A DNA stretch of 64,000 bases from Diplocloster agilis (lineage in GTDB: Bacteria > Bacillota > Clostridia > Lachnospirales > Lachnospiraceae), in the NCBI RefSeq assembly GCF_019042275.1, contig NZ_JAHQCW010000030.1, positions 1-64,000 of the forward strand, written 5' to 3'. The position numbers were made by a program, and so were the translations under genes. This document shows, piece by piece, positions 24,537 to 34,329 of the stretch; positions within the stretch are counted from its first letter, which is position 1; each line of letters starts with the position of its first letter. The notes under the pieces were generated by a model. The model worked only from the letters and a program-made list of their open reading frames with translations. It did no database searches and was not told the origin of the DNA.

Positions 24537-25808
24537 CTACCTGTATTTCATATTGCTCAGGATATCAAAACAGTCAAAAGTCGCAAAGTAATCCTCCGGA
24601 GTCTCTGCTCTACGGATCAGCTGGGTGGAGCCGTCCTCTTTTAATAAGATCTCCGCAGAACGCAGTTTCCCATTATAGTTATAGCCCATGGAGTAGCCGT
24701 GGGCGCCGGTGTCGTGGATTACCAGCAGGTCGCCCATGTCGATCTTCGGAAGCATGCGGTCCACAGCGAATTTGTCATTGTTCTCGCACAGAGAGCCGGT
24801 GACATCGTATTTGTGGTCGCAGGGCATATTTTCTTTTCCCATGACCGTAATGTGGTGATACGCACCGTACATGGCCGGGCGCATCAGGTTGACGGCACAG
24901 GCATCACAGCCGATGTACTCTTTATGGGTATGTTTTTCATGAATCGCGGTGGTGACCAGGCAGCCGTAAGGGCCCAGCATGTAACGGCCCAATTCGGTGT
25001 ACAGGGCCACATCTCCCATACCGGCCGGCACCAGGGTCTGCTCGTAGACTTCACGGACTTTTTCCCCGATGACCCGGATATCATTGGGCTCCTGATCGGG
25101 ACGGTAGGGAATGCCAATGCCCCCGGACAGGTTGATAAAGGTGATGTTGGCGCCGGTTTCCTGTTTTAGCTTTACGGCGGTCTCAAACAGGACCTTGGCT
25201 AAGGCGGGATAATATTCATTGGTCACGGTATTGCTGGCCAGGAACGCGTGGATGCCGAAGTTCTCCACACCCTTTTCCTTTAGAATCCGGAAACCTTCAA
25301 AGAGCTGTTCGGTGGTAAATCCGTATTTGGCTTCTCCCGGGTTATCCATAATATCGGTGCTGATCGTGAATGTTCCGCCGGGATTGTACCGGCAGCAGAT
25401 CGTCTTGGGAATTCCTGTCGTCTTCTCCAGAAAGTCTATGTGGGTAATGTCATCCAGATTAATGACGGCTCCCAGGTCATAGGCGAGCTTATATTCCCGC
25501 GCCGGCGTGGCATTTGACGAAAACATAATATCCGGCCCCTGAAAACCTAACGCGTCGGCCAGCATCAGCTCCGTCTCGGAAGAGCAGTCGCAGCCAAAAC
25601 CATATTCCTGCAGTATTTTTAATATAAATGGATTCGGGGTGGCTTTTACGGCAAAATATTCCCGGAATCCTTTATTCCAGGAAAAAGCCTCCTTTAGCGC
25701 TTTGGCGTTCTCCCGGATGCCTTTTTCATCGTATAAGTGAAAGGGAGTCGGATATTCTTTGATGATTTCCTTGAGCTGTTCCTTGGTTACAAATGTTTTT
25801 TTCTCCAT
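24537..25808 (-). CDS. lysA: Diaminopimelate decarboxylase-type PLP enzyme
   Basis: 423 residues, fold-type III PLP decarboxylase. The PLP Lys lies in YFAVKATPNP (about 49-58), the Gly-rich phosphate loop in NLSGGIGIPY, and the active-site Cys in GSLCENNDKFA. The family Tyr-Gly-Ala stretch is GYSMGYNYNG. It would convert meso-diaminopimelate to lysine. It follows fabH by about 70 bp on the same strand, an unusual partner. No lysine riboswitch is visible ahead of it. A related PLP decarboxylase acting on another substrate cannot be excluded. Confidence 0.88.
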   Translation of the reverse strand: MEKKTFVTKEQLKEIIKEYPTPFHLYDEKGIRENAKALKEAFSWNKGFREYFAVKATPNPFILKILQEYGFGCDCSSETELMLADALGFQGPDIMFSSNATPAREYKLAYDLGAVINLDDITHIDFLEKTTGIPKTICCRYNPGGTFTISTDIMDNPGEAKYGFTTEQLFEGFRILKEKGVENFGIHAFLASNTVTNEYYPALAKVLFETAVKLKQETGANITFINLSGGIGIPYRPDQEPNDIRVIGEKVREVYEQTLVPAGMGDVALYTELGRYMLGPYGCLVTTAIHEKHTHKEYIGCDACAVNLMRPAMYGAYHHITVMGKENMPCDHKYDVTGSLCENNDKFAVDRMLPKIDMGDLLVIHDTGAHGYSMGYNYNGKLRSAEILLKEDGSTQLIRRAETPEDYFATFDCFDILSNMKYR

Positions 25809-25880
25809 CCTTTAGTCTCCTCATTGGCTTTATTTCTCGCTCCACTATAATACAAGGATGTGAGGATTGTCAATATTGGA

Positions 25881-26846
25881 TTACCAGATCAGCAGGCAGG
25901 CGCCCCAGGTCAGTCCGGCTCCAAAACCGGAGAGAACCAGACGATCCCCCCTCTTCAAGCGTCCCGCACGGTTCAATTCGTCCAGCAGCATGGGGATACT
26001 GGCTGCGGAGGTATTGCCGTACTGTTCCATATTCATGGGGAAACGCTCCTCCGGTACGGCCAGGCGTTTTGCCACGGACCGGATTATACGGGCATTGGCC
26101 TGGTGAAGGATAAAGTATTGAATCTCGTCTTTCCCACATCCGTAGTGGTTCAAAAGACCGGTAATACAGGCCGGAACCTGCCTGACGGCAAATTTGAATA
26201 CTTCCTGCCCATCCATGGCGATTTTTCCCGGCCGGCTCTCCCGCGCTTCCTGAAGGGGATTGCAGTTCTGCGGATTACCACAGGTGAGAACATCTCCCCG
26301 GCTCCCGTCGGAGAACTGGGAGAGACCCAGAATGCCCGTCTCTTCCTGATGCAATACCACCGCACCCGCTCCGTCCCCGAAAAGGACACAGGTCCCCCTG
26401 TCCGTCCAGTCCAGCAGCCTCGATAAAGATTCTGCCCCAATGACCAGCGCGTTTTTGCAGATACCGGCCTGCAGATAGGCATGCGCCGTATGTAACGCAA
26501 ACAGAAAGCCGGAGCAGGCCGCATTCAGATCGAATCCAACCGCGTGAACCGCACCCAGTTTCTGCTGTACACGGCACGCCGTATTCGGCATCACTTCCTC
26601 CGTTGAGCAGGTGGCGACGATAATCAGTTCTAATTCAGACGGATCCGTCCCGGAATCTTCCAGGGCCAAACGTCCTGCCTCTGCCGCCATGGAAACCGTG
26701 GTTTCCTCCTTCACCAGCCGCCTTGCCCGAATCCCCGTACGGCCAGCGATCCATTCATCGCTGGTATCTACCAGTTTCTCCATGTCCGTATTCGTAAAAG
26801 AGTGCTCCGGAACATAACTTCCGGTCCCGATTATTCTAGATGTCAT
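25881..26846 (-). CDS. fabH: Beta-ketoacyl-ACP synthase III
   Basis: 321 residues. Catalytic triad visible: Cys in NAACSGFLFAL (about 110), His in FILHQANARI (about 247) and Asn in QYGNTSAASIP (about 277). The opening IIGTGSYVPE and the DTSDEWIAGRTGI stretch are typical of FabH. It condenses acetyl-CoA (or another acyl-CoA) with malonyl-ACP to start fatty acid synthesis. It stands outside a fab gene cluster and is followed by a lysA-like gene, so it could instead be a secondary KAS III with a specialised acyl primer. Confidence 0.92.
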   Translation of the reverse strand: MTSRIIGTGSYVPEHSFTNTDMEKLVDTSDEWIAGRTGIRARRLVKEETTVSMAAEAGRLALEDSGTDPSELELIIVATCSTEEVMPNTACRVQQKLGAVHAVGFDLNAACSGFLFALHTAHAYLQAGICKNALVIGAESLSRLLDWTDRGTCVLFGDGAGAVVLHQEETGILGLSQFSDGSRGDVLTCGNPQNCNPLQEARESRPGKIAMDGQEVFKFAVRQVPACITGLLNHYGCGKDEIQYFILHQANARIIRSVAKRLAVPEERFPMNMEQYGNTSAASIPMLLDELNRAGRLKRGDRLVLSGFGAGLTWGACLLIW

Positions 26847-26947
26847 ATGGTCTCTCCATTATTTTGATATTCAAACTATTTTACCATCAAAGTATATGAC
26901 ATGCAGCTGGGATTGTCAAGCGCAATGCGGGAAAATCAGCTTCACCC

Positions 26948-26989
26948 AAAAATGGCAGGCGTTCAACTACGGCGCCTGCCACTTTTTTA
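26948..26989. terminator. Terminator downstream of the M20 peptidase gene
   Basis: TGGCAGGCG (26953-26961) and CGCCTGCCA (26973-26981) with T/A runs on both sides; it ends the leftward M20 transcript. Confidence 0.75.
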
Positions 26990-26997
26990 TCTATCTC

Positions 26998-28440
26998 TTA
27001 ACACTTTCTAATCAACCGCACATAGAATTCCACAGTTTTCACCAATGTCTCTATGGGCACCCGCTCATTATTGCCATGGATGAATCCCCGCTCCTCCTTT
27101 GACAAGGCCATCGCCGAGAACCGGTACACACGGTCCGTGATCCGGCAGTAATGCCTGGAGTCGCTGCAGGCCATCATCAGATAAGGCGAAACCAACGCCT
27201 CCGGCCAGGTATTGTGAATCACCTGGGTAAGCTTCTGATATTCCTCACATTCGGTATCCGAGCAGATCGAAGGGTTCATCCCCTCCACCAGCTCCACGTC
27301 AATATTCGGATTATGTATCGTCTGTTTCAGATAGGTCTGAATGCTGTCCAGCGTATCCTGGCCCAGCAGACGCAGATTCGTTCCCACCGCCGCTTTCGGA
27401 GGCAGCACATTGTATGCTTTACTCCCCTCCATCCTTGTGACCGCGCAGGTGGTCCGCATCATAGCGTTGAGTTCCCCGCCCGATTTCTTGCAGACCATGT
27501 CAAGCAGGGGCTTAAAGCACCACAGATTCGCAAACAATATCTTATAAGCGAAGCTGGAATGCCGCCCCAGCGTATCAAACATCTCCGCCACAGGTTTCGT
27601 CAGCTGGGACGGGAACGGATGGTTTTCTATATCCACCACGGCCTTGGCCAGTTCCCCGGCGATGGTATGGGTCGGAGGCGTGGAAGCGTGTCCGCCCTGG
27701 CTTTTGATGGAGAACTTTACATTTGCCAGGCCCTTTTCCGCCACACCGATCAGCGCGCAGGAACGGGTCACGCCCGGAAATACATTTTCCACTACGGCGC
27801 CGCCTTCGTCTACCACCAAAGCCGGTTTTACTCCCCGCTTTTCCAGTTCCGCCACCATAGCGGGACAGGAAGGCCCGTTGATCTCCTCATCGCCGGAAAA
27901 AGCCATATAAATATCCTGTTCCGGTACAAAACCATGCTCCATCAGAGACTCGGCTGCTTCCACCACTCCGCACAGGGTCCCTTTGGTGTCCAGTGTTCCC
28001 CGGCCCCACAGCACGCCGTCTTCCACCAGTCCCTCAAACGCAGGTTTTACCCAGCCGTCTTCCTCGATGGGAACCACGTCATAGTGGGACATTAAAACGG
28101 TGGGTTTATCGGAGGATTTTCCCTTCCAGTGATAGAGAATTCCTGTTTTTCCTATAAACTCCCTGGTACAGTTCTTATGGATGTTCGGAAAACGCTCCTG
28201 CAGCAGTTCCTGAAACTTCTTGAATTCGTCGAAATCCGTCAGGCTTTCATCACTGTGCGAGACTGTTTTGCAGCGGATCATCGCCTGCATATCCCCAACG
28301 ATCCTGTCCTCATCAAGCTCCACATCCCCTTCATTCACAGGCATCTCCGCCTTTGGCTTGAACATCGCGGCACGCGCCAGGATCACCGCCAGAAAAACCA
28401 CAACCGCCAGTAAAATAACACCTAAGATCCACCAACCCAT
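26998..28440 (-). CDS. Membrane-anchored M20-family metallopeptidase
   Basis: 480 residues. One N-terminal transmembrane helix ([17 protein letters not shown]) is followed by an M20 catalytic domain: metal His in [10 protein letters not shown] (about 119), bridging Asp in [10 protein letters not shown], catalytic Glu pair in [11 protein letters not shown], and a lid domain with the [20 protein letters not shown] stretch. Layout and length resemble the PM20D1/carboxypeptidase-S group. It follows two membrane proteins (one DUF5058) on the same strand, 72 bp away, suggesting a shared task such as uptake and hydrolysis of N-acyl amino acids or peptides (inference). Confidence 0.88.
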   Translation of the reverse strand: MGWWILGVILLAVVVFLAVILARAAMFKPKAEMPVNEGDVELDEDRIVGDMQAMIRCKTVSHSDESLTDFDEFKKFQELLQERFPNIHKNCTREFIGKTGILYHWKGKSSDKPTVLMSHYDVVPIEEDGWVKPAFEGLVEDGVLWGRGTLDTKGTLCGVVEAAESLMEHGFVPEQDIYMAFSGDEEINGPSCPAMVAELEKRGVKPALVVDEGGAVVENVFPGVTRSCALIGVAEKGLANVKFSIKSQGGHASTPPTHTIAGELAKAVVDIENHPFPSQLTKPVAEMFDTLGRHSSFAYKILFANLWCFKPLLDMVCKKSGGELNAMMRTTCAVTRMEGSKAYNVLPPKAAVGTNLRLLGQDTLDSIQTYLKQTIHNPNIDVELVEGMNPSICSDTECEEYQKLTQVIHNTWPEALVSPYLMMACSDSRHYCRITDRVYRFSAMALSKEERGFIHGNNERVPIETLVKTVEFYVRLIRKC

Positions 28441-28512
28441 GTAACATCCTTCTTTCTCTTAAAACTATTTTTTCTTGTCAACCTATCGCCTGTGCCTGAA
28501 TCCGGGCATCTG

Positions 28513-29172
28513 TTAAATCATATTCTTTTTGTAAAGAATCCGGGCCGCGCCGATGGAGATCAGCGCCCCTACCGGAACCAGGACGCCCACCGAACCGGCC
28601 AGAGACGGTACCAGCAGGAACAGGATCACCATAAACACCAGAGGAGCGATGGATATTTTCCAGTTCTTACTCACATAAACTACCGCCAGACCGCCGAACA
28701 GGGCAGGCAGGATATTGTCAAACGCCGGTTTCAAAACCGGAGAATTCAGAATCGGAGCCAGCTGCGCCAGCAGGAACACCCCTGCCGCGATAATCAGCGT
28801 GGTGACGATAGAGGACGTGGCGATGGCGATGGTCGATATGATCTCCCCCTCCTCGCTTCCCGGCTTGACCTTGGCATTCTCCATGGCGTTCAACGCACAG
28901 GGGACCTTCAGGTTCGTAAGATTTCCCGTCACGAATCCCAGGTAGGAGCCTGCGGTCCCCAGCATCGGGATATAAGTCACCACCTCGATCGCGCCCACGG
29001 TCCAGAAGATGGGAGCCACACCCAGCAGCCCTTTCAAAACGGGGGTAAAACCAGGCCAGGCGTCATACCGGATGCAGATCGCCAGCGGTACGCATAAGAT
29101 CACTACCGCCGCAGTCCAAATCCATAATTTCCCATAAAAATGTGTCTGCTCATCATACGCTCTTGTTTTCAT
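28513..29172 (-). CDS. Polytopic membrane protein paired with DUF5058
   Basis: 219 residues from ATG 29172 (GGAGGGGAGG upstream). About six transmembrane helices; a conserved-looking loop with TYIPMLGTAGSYLGFVTGNL and VPCALNAMENAKVKPGSEEG resembles a re-entrant or gate region. No energy-coupling motif. The DUF5058 gene ends just upstream of it, with no gap between the frames, so the two probably form a heteromeric transporter. The substrate may be that of the downstream M20 peptidase. I do not know a name for this family. Confidence 0.72.
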   Translation of the reverse strand: MKTRAYDEQTHFYGKLWIWTAAVVILCVPLAICIRYDAWPGFTPVLKGLLGVAPIFWTVGAIEVVTYIPMLGTAGSYLGFVTGNLTNLKVPCALNAMENAKVKPGSEEGEIISTIAIATSSIVTTLIIAAGVFLLAQLAPILNSPVLKPAFDNILPALFGGLAVVYVSKNWKISIAPLVFMVILFLLVPSLAGSVGVLVPVGALISIGAARILYKKNMI

Positions 29173-29186
29173 ATTATCCTCCCCTC

Positions 29187-29909
29187 CTATATAATCCACG
29201 GTGTAATCACGCAGGCAAAAGCCATCGCTCCCAGCATACTGACGGGAAGCGCATAGTTCTCAAGCCATTTCATCCGGAACTTCTTCACGCACAAGCCGCA
29301 GACTCCCATAAGCAGCGCGGAAAACAGTAGTACAAAGATCGGGATCCATCCCGCCAGCCCGTTGCGGATATCGGAAAACACCATACCAAGGAAAGCGGAT
29401 ATCATGCCAAGGAACAGCGCGGTTGAGAAAATATCGCTCCAGCGGCTGTCTTTGTTTTTCATGGAAACCAGCCCTTTTTGGATTTTCCTGATTAACAACG
29501 GCACCAGGATGATACTGGGCATGATTCCAAGCGTCATCACCCATGCAATGGCCGAATATACCTTCGGGTCCGTAATGGTCTCCGCTAAGGACAGGCCGAA
29601 TACGGTGGCCGTCGAAGTGGCGGCCGGAAGCTCGTAAGTGATCGCGCCCACCACGCTTAACCTTACCCAGGGAAGCGGCAGGCCCAGGAACTTAGACAGC
29701 GTCACCACCCCCAGCAGGATCGACACGGCCGGAGCGATGGTAAATACCGCCGTGGATACGATGATCTTACGGATCTGCTTCATATCCATTCCGATCTCTT
29801 TGGCCCGTCTTAAACCCCTTATCAGGAAAAATACCGACTGGGCGATGACAAACAGAATCACTAGCGCAGCCAGCACAAATAAAAAGCTGCTGTTTGGATT
29901 AAAATTCAT
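29187..29909 (-). CDS. DUF5058 family membrane protein
   Basis: 240 residues. The start MNFNPNSSFLFVLAALVILF and the following RAKEIGMDMKQIRKIIVSTA match what I recall of DUF5058. About six to seven transmembrane helices; a Pro/Thr-rich helix (TYELPAATSTATVFGLSLAE) could line a pore. It is the first gene of a three-gene unit with a second membrane protein and an M20 metallopeptidase. Probably a transporter subunit; substrate unknown. Confidence 0.78.
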   Translation of the reverse strand: MNFNPNSSFLFVLAALVILFVIAQSVFFLIRGLRRAKEIGMDMKQIRKIIVSTAVFTIAPAVSILLGVVTLSKFLGLPLPWVRLSVVGAITYELPAATSTATVFGLSLAETITDPKVYSAIAWVMTLGIMPSIILVPLLIRKIQKGLVSMKNKDSRWSDIFSTALFLGMISAFLGMVFSDIRNGLAGWIPIFVLLFSALLMGVCGLCVKKFRMKWLENYALPVSMLGAMAFACVITPWII

Positions 29910-29958
29910 TTGTTTTCCTCCCTCTTTTTAAACGCATTCTTTTTTCATACAAATCTTT

Positions 29959-32900
29959 CTATTCCGGCCGGACCCTTTCCGCCTGCATACGGCGTTTAAA
30001 GCATTCCGACAGCATTTCGCACAGCTTGGACATGACGATGGGTTTGGACATATGTCCGTTCATCCCGCTCTCTATAGATTTCTTCGTATCCTCATCAAAG
30101 GCGTTGGCTGTCATAGCCACGATCGGTATACTCCTGGAATCCGCTTTTCCAAGCGTACGGATTCTCTTCGTGGCCTCCAGCCCGTCCATAACCGGCATGC
30201 GGATATCCATCAGGACCGCATCGAAATAATAAGGCGGATTCTTCTCGAACTGCTCCACCGCCTCTCTTCCGTCCCCCGCGGTCTCTACCTGGAACCCATT
30301 CATCTGAAGCAGCTCCACGGCAATTTCCATATTTAATTCATTATCCTCGGCCAGAAGGATACGCCTGCCGGTAAAATCATACTCTTTTTCAAGCGGCGCC
30401 GGTTTTTCTGCCGCTGCTCTTTCAATCTTACTCCCATAAGGCATGGACAGGGTAAAATAAAACTCCGACCCCTTCCCCGGTTCGCTTACGACCTCCAGGC
30501 TGCCTCCCATCATCTGTACCAGGCGCTGGGATATGGAAAGTCCCAGACCGGTTCCGCCATAGCGGGATGCCGTCACGGCTCCTGCCTGTTCAAAAGAATT
30601 AAAGATCCTCCCCAGCGCCTCCTGGCTGATTCCGATTCCGGTATCTTCCACGGAAAACCGCAGCATAACCTGCTGGTCGGATTCTTCCAGCACACGGATT
30701 CTTACGCTCACCCGGCCTTTGGCTTTTGTAAACTTTAATGCATTTCCCACAATATTAACCAGGACCTGATTCAGCCGCAGCCCGTCGGCCAGAACGTGCC
30801 GGCCGCTGCGGAATTCATTTTGCACACAGAATATGATCTGTTTTTGTTCCGCCTGGGTGCGCATCAGATCTTCCAGCTCGCTGATCAGCCTGTTCAGATC
30901 CGTATTTTCAAAATTCAGTTCCATTTTCCCGCTTTCAATCCGGGACATGTCCAGAATGTCATTGATCAGCGTCAGCAGATACTCGTTGGCCGATTCGATC
31001 TTGTTCAGGCAGTCCAGAGCCTTTTCCTTGTCATCCAGCACGGCTTTGGCGATCGCCGTCATTCCCCCTATGGCATTCATCGGGGTTCGGATCTCATGGG
31101 ACATTCTGGAAAGGAAATCCGTTTTCGCCTGACTCACCGCATCCGCTCTCGCTTTCATGATAAAGGAAAATATGATTTTAACCATTTCCTTCAGCAGCCG
31201 GCGCTGCTCTGCGGACCATTCATAATCCGTATCCCATATTTCAAAAGACAAAGCGCCCGCGTAGAGTCCGCGGCTCCAGATACCCGCATGCAGGCAGGCC
31301 CCCTCTTTTGCTTCCCCCGACAGGTATTCCCGGCTGATTCCCTCTTCGTCATACCGGCTGCTGATGGCGTCTATTTCATCCTGATTCAAATAGAATCTGC
31401 GCTCCATATCCAGATCCTGCTGCTCTCTGGCCCATTGATAGGTGTACCGGTAGCTCAGATAATCATGATCCACCTCCAGCACCGTTACCCGGTCAAAGCC
31501 ATAGGTTTTTCCGATCCTGGCCAGCAGCAGGAAAATAGCATCGTCCAGATTTTTGGCCTTTCCCAGCAGCTCCAGGGCAAAGGAAGTCAGATTTTCTTCC
31601 TTTTGGCCGGTAGGGCGTTTGATTTCATTGATAAAATGTTTCTCCGTATACAGCTGCGTCAGAACCGTGCCCAGCTCGTTGGACGTGTCCAGATAACAGG
31701 CCGCTTTCCCTTTTCCATTATTTTTTACATACTTCAGGGTGCTTTCCGCGCACCGGTAAAGCGCGCTGTATTCATCCACCACCGCGGTTACACACATTCC
31801 GATGCTGACAGATACTTTTATTTTATTCTCCTCGCTGCCGAACAGATTCGATATCAATCCGGCAATGCGGGGTCCTAAGACAGTCGCCCGGGCCTTATCA
31901 CAGTTCTTGACGAACAGCATGAACTCATCCCCGCCCAGACGGATCTGAATATCATCCTCTCCGGTTTCGGCCAGAATGATCCTGGCCGCCTCCTGCAGAA
32001 TCGCGTCCGCAAATACATTTCCCTCCGCCTTATTAATCTCCTGGAAATTATCCATATCCAGCAGCATCAATCCGCAGACTTCATCCGGACTCTTTTGTTC
32101 CATATATTTTTTTACCATCCGGATACCGGCTTCTTTGGTATACAATCCGGTCAGCACATCTCTGGATTTTGCCTCCTCCAGCGCAAACTCCTTCTCTTTC
32201 TCCGACTGGATATTGCTGATCTTACCGATGACGATCCGGGCATTCTGGTCGTTACAGGCCGGGGTTACGGTTATTCTCGCCCAGACATACTCTGTGCTTC
32301 CCACATACGGCGCCATCTGAACTTCCAGACTGGATACCGTCGTCCTGCAAAACAGTTCCCGGACCTTTTTCAGATACGGCTCTTTGATCTGCGTGCTGAC
32401 CGCTTTCCCCAGGAAATCCGGAATCGTCCGCTCTATTCCCTGCTTATGTTCCCCGGTCTCCAGGGTTCCGAATGCCTTATATACATCCGTTGCCGGATCA
32501 TATTCGAAAATAATGGTAGGCGCGCTCTCAATCGCGATCCGGAACCGTTTGCGCTCCTGATCCAGAGCCAGCTGCAGCCGTTTTTTATCCGTAATGTCAA
32601 TGAGGATATGCTGTAGGGTCAGCTGATCCTTTCCCTCCCGGATCAGTTCGGTAGTACTGTATACCCAGACCATTTCCTCTTTACTTCTATGTATCCGGTA
32701 TTCGCCGGTATAGCGGTCTCCTGGCTGTTTTAAGCTGCTGATCTGTTCATACACCGCCGGCCTGTCCCGCTCATCAATTTTATCGCAATAGCTCCTGACA
32801 TCCATGGAAACAAAATTTTCGGGAGTATCCATGCCGAGAATCCGAACCGCCTCATGATTCGCCGTTACATATTTCAGGCCGTCGGCTTCTACCCGATACC

Positions 32901-33399
32901 GGATGATACCACACATGATGGAATCATAGATGCTGTCCAGAAGCTCCTTTTGTTCATGGATCTTAAGGTTTGCCTCCTCCATCTCCGTCACGTCCAGATA
33001 GATACTGTTAATGATCGTTTCCCCATCTTCGCTTTTTACTTTTCGTCCGCTGTCTATAATCCATTTCAGGCTTTTGTCCTTACAGGCCACCCGGTATTTG
33101 ATCGCGTAATCCACACTGCCGTCTTCAAACGCCTCCACGCACTCCTGCAGCACTCTTGGAAGGTCGGGCGGATATACCGCTCCCACAGCCGTTCCGCCTG
33201 TCACCTCCAGAAACTCCTCTTTTGTATAGCCAAATAAACTGCACAGTTCATCGCTCACATAGAGATAAGAGTACATCTCATCATCCCGGCTGATCTTCAG
33301 CCCTCCCTGAATCGCGTCCAGAACTACCTGCATCTGATGTTCCCGCTGTTTTAGCTCCTCATACGCCTGAAGCTTAGCATCTTTCACCTGCTTATCCAT
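29959..33399 (-). CDS. Multi-PAS GGDEF hybrid histidine kinase/response regulator
   Basis: 1146 residues with no transmembrane helix. Three PAS-type domains (about 20-140, 145-275, 280-400) are followed by a GGDEF domain (about 410-570) with an intact RLGGDEF at about 486-492, [11 protein letters not shown], and no RxxD I-site just ahead of it. A GAF-like sensor region follows (about 600-750). The histidine kinase core has H-box [20 protein letters not shown] (about 760-780) and ATPase boxes ([18 protein letters not shown]). The C-terminal receiver has LLAEDNELN and [12 protein letters not shown]. It may couple cytoplasmic sensing to c-di-GMP synthesis and phosphorelay within one chain. It starts at ATG 33399 behind AAAGGA. 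Confidence 0.92.
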   Translation of the reverse strand: MDKQVKDAKLQAYEELKQREHQMQVVLDAIQGGLKISRDDEMYSYLYVSDELCSLFGYTKEEFLEVTGGTAVGAVYPPDLPRVLQECVEAFEDGSVDYAIKYRVACKDKSLKWIIDSGRKVKSEDGETIINSIYLDVTEMEEANLKIHEQKELLDSIYDSIMCGIIRYRVEADGLKYVTANHEAVRILGMDTPENFVSMDVRSYCDKIDERDRPAVYEQISSLKQPGDRYTGEYRIHRSKEEMVWVYSTTELIREGKDQLTLQHILIDITDKKRLQLALDQERKRFRIAIESAPTIIFEYDPATDVYKAFGTLETGEHKQGIERTIPDFLGKAVSTQIKEPYLKKVRELFCRTTVSSLEVQMAPYVGSTEYVWARITVTPACNDQNARIVIGKISNIQSEKEKEFALEEAKSRDVLTGLYTKEAGIRMVKKYMEQKSPDEVCGLMLLDMDNFQEINKAEGNVFADAILQEAARIILAETGEDDIQIRLGGDEFMLFVKNCDKARATVLGPRIAGLISNLFGSEENKIKVSVSIGMCVTAVVDEYSALYRCAESTLKYVKNNGKGKAACYLDTSNELGTVLTQLYTEKHFINEIKRPTGQKEENLTSFALELLGKAKNLDDAIFLLLARIGKTYGFDRVTVLEVDHDYLSYRYTYQWAREQQDLDMERRFYLNQDEIDAISSRYDEEGISREYLSGEAKEGACLHAGIWSRGLYAGALSFEIWDTDYEWSAEQRRLLKEMVKIIFSFIMKARADAVSQAKTDFLSRMSHEIRTPMNAIGGMTAIAKAVLDDKEKALDCLNKIESANEYLLTLINDILDMSRIESGKMELNFENTDLNRLISELEDLMRTQAEQKQIIFCVQNEFRSGRHVLADGLRLNQVLVNIVGNALKFTKAKGRVSVRIRVLEESDQQVMLRFSVEDTGIGISQEALGRIFNSFEQAGAVTASRYGGTGLGLSISQRLVQMMGGSLEVVSEPGKGSEFYFTLSMPYGSKIERAAAEKPAPLEKEYDFTGRRILLAEDNELNMEIAVELLQMNGFQVETAGDGREAVEQFEKNPPYYFDAVLMDIRMPVMDGLEATKRIRTLGKADSRSIPIVAMTANAFDEDTKKSIESGMNGHMSKPIVMSKLCEMLSECFKRRMQAERVRPE

Positions 33400-33444
33400 A
33401 CATGTCCTTTCTCAAAATCCGCAAAGATACCGCACAACACCGTC

Positions 33445-33960
33445 TTATTTAACATCCGGAAATAATCTCTCCAATAATTCTGTGCCGCTCTTTGTCCTGA
33501 ATATATTTTCTTTCGCATGCAAAATCGCCTGCCGGTCCTCTTTCTGCTCATACAGATTCACCAGGAAATCCGCCTCCACCAAAATTTGGTAATCCAAGCC
33601 GTCCATATTGGAATAAGTATGATGATGCCCCACCAGATAACAGATCCGCTCGATCAGTTCCTCCCGGTAACCGCATCTTCTCAGCAGTTCTCCAGCCACA
33701 GGCGGTCCTTCCAGCTCCTGATAACGACCGGCGCAGCTGTTATATTTTTCTTCGCTGATTTTGATGCCGATGTCGTGCACTGCCGCCGCAGCCTCCAGGA
33801 TATCCAGCGTCTGTGGGGGAATTTCCTCCAGCTCTCCGATCGTCTTAGCGAAACCATATACCTTCATGAAATGATTGATCCGCTCCGGCTGCCCTTCATA
33901 GTACTCCGCCATTTCTCTTATTACCCTGCTGACGTTCAACTTCTCGCCCTCCCTTGCCAT
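33445..33960 (-). CDS. HD-domain phosphohydrolase-like protein
   Basis: 171 residues. HD motif in AAAVHDIGIKIS (about 60-71), upstream His in RINHFMKVYGFAK, downstream YLVGHHHTYSNMDGLDYQ; together a metal-binding HD fold of the size seen in small standalone phosphohydrolases. Substrate unknown. It lies 45 bp upstream of the hybrid kinase gene on the same strand, so the two may be one operon and the HD protein might act on a nucleotide signal (inference; it lacks the GYP signature of c-di-GMP phosphodiesterases). Confidence 0.8.
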   Translation of the reverse strand: MAREGEKLNVSRVIREMAEYYEGQPERINHFMKVYGFAKTIGELEEIPPQTLDILEAAAAVHDIGIKISEEKYNSCAGRYQELEGPPVAGELLRRCGYREELIERICYLVGHHHTYSNMDGLDYQILVEADFLVNLYEQKEDRQAILHAKENIFRTKSGTELLERLFPDVK

Positions 33961-34140
33961 TTGCCTTTGGTCTTTTGATCTTCTGACCCTTTGATCCGTA
34001 ATATTTCGTTTCTAAAATATTAATAATTTTTTTGGTATTTTTTATATAAATTTTATATAGCCGTCACAGATTATACACAATATCCTTTTATACTAGGTCT
34101 CATACAAGCGAAAGCTTTTCAGATAAATCCCTCTTTCTCC

Positions 34141-34170
34141 CGGACCGGTGTAAACTGGTCCGTTTTTTTT
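34141..34170 (+). terminator. Orphan rightward terminator
   Basis: CGGACCGGTGTAAACTGGTCCG followed by eight T on the + strand, but no rightward gene lies upstream within the 369-bp gap 33961-34329. It could end a small RNA; no convincing promoter was found. The remainder of the gap is AT-rich and shows no frame. Confidence 0.6.
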
Positions 34171-34227
34171 ATTCATGAGGATACCTGAAATAGCTTTTAT
34201 TATAAATCTCTAATCCGGCACATATCG

Positions 34228-34279
34228 GAAAAAGCCTTGCTACGATATATACATACTACCACATACAAGGCCCTTTTTC
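34228..34279 (-). terminator. Terminator of the methyltransferase gene
   Basis: GCCTTG and CAAGGC arms flanked by AAAAA and TTTTT, about 50 bp past the methyltransferase stop; loop of 26 nt. Confidence 0.5.
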
Positions 34280-34329
34280 ACTAAATTTGTTTTAATTATG
34301 ATTTTTCAAACTGTTTTCCTTAAAAAGCT

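Noticed and set aside
25809-25880. A lysine riboswitch ahead of lysA
   Set aside because: Only about 70 bp separate fabH and lysA, too short for an L-box, and no matching core was seen.
27151-28095. A 314-codon + strand frame opposite the M20 peptidase gene
   Set aside because: The composition is rich in His, Arg and Gln, typical of an antisense shadow; all M20 motifs lie on the other strand.
30796-31878. A 360-codon open frame on the + strand opposite the hybrid kinase gene
   Set aside because: It is antisense to a clearly conserved multidomain gene, has no ribosome binding site and a biased composition produced by the codon usage of the other strand.
33961-34140. A c-di-GMP riboswitch upstream of the signalling genes
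   Set aside because: The gap lacks the GEMM core; it is AT-rich with no matching conserved loops, and the terminator there points away from the kinase gene.
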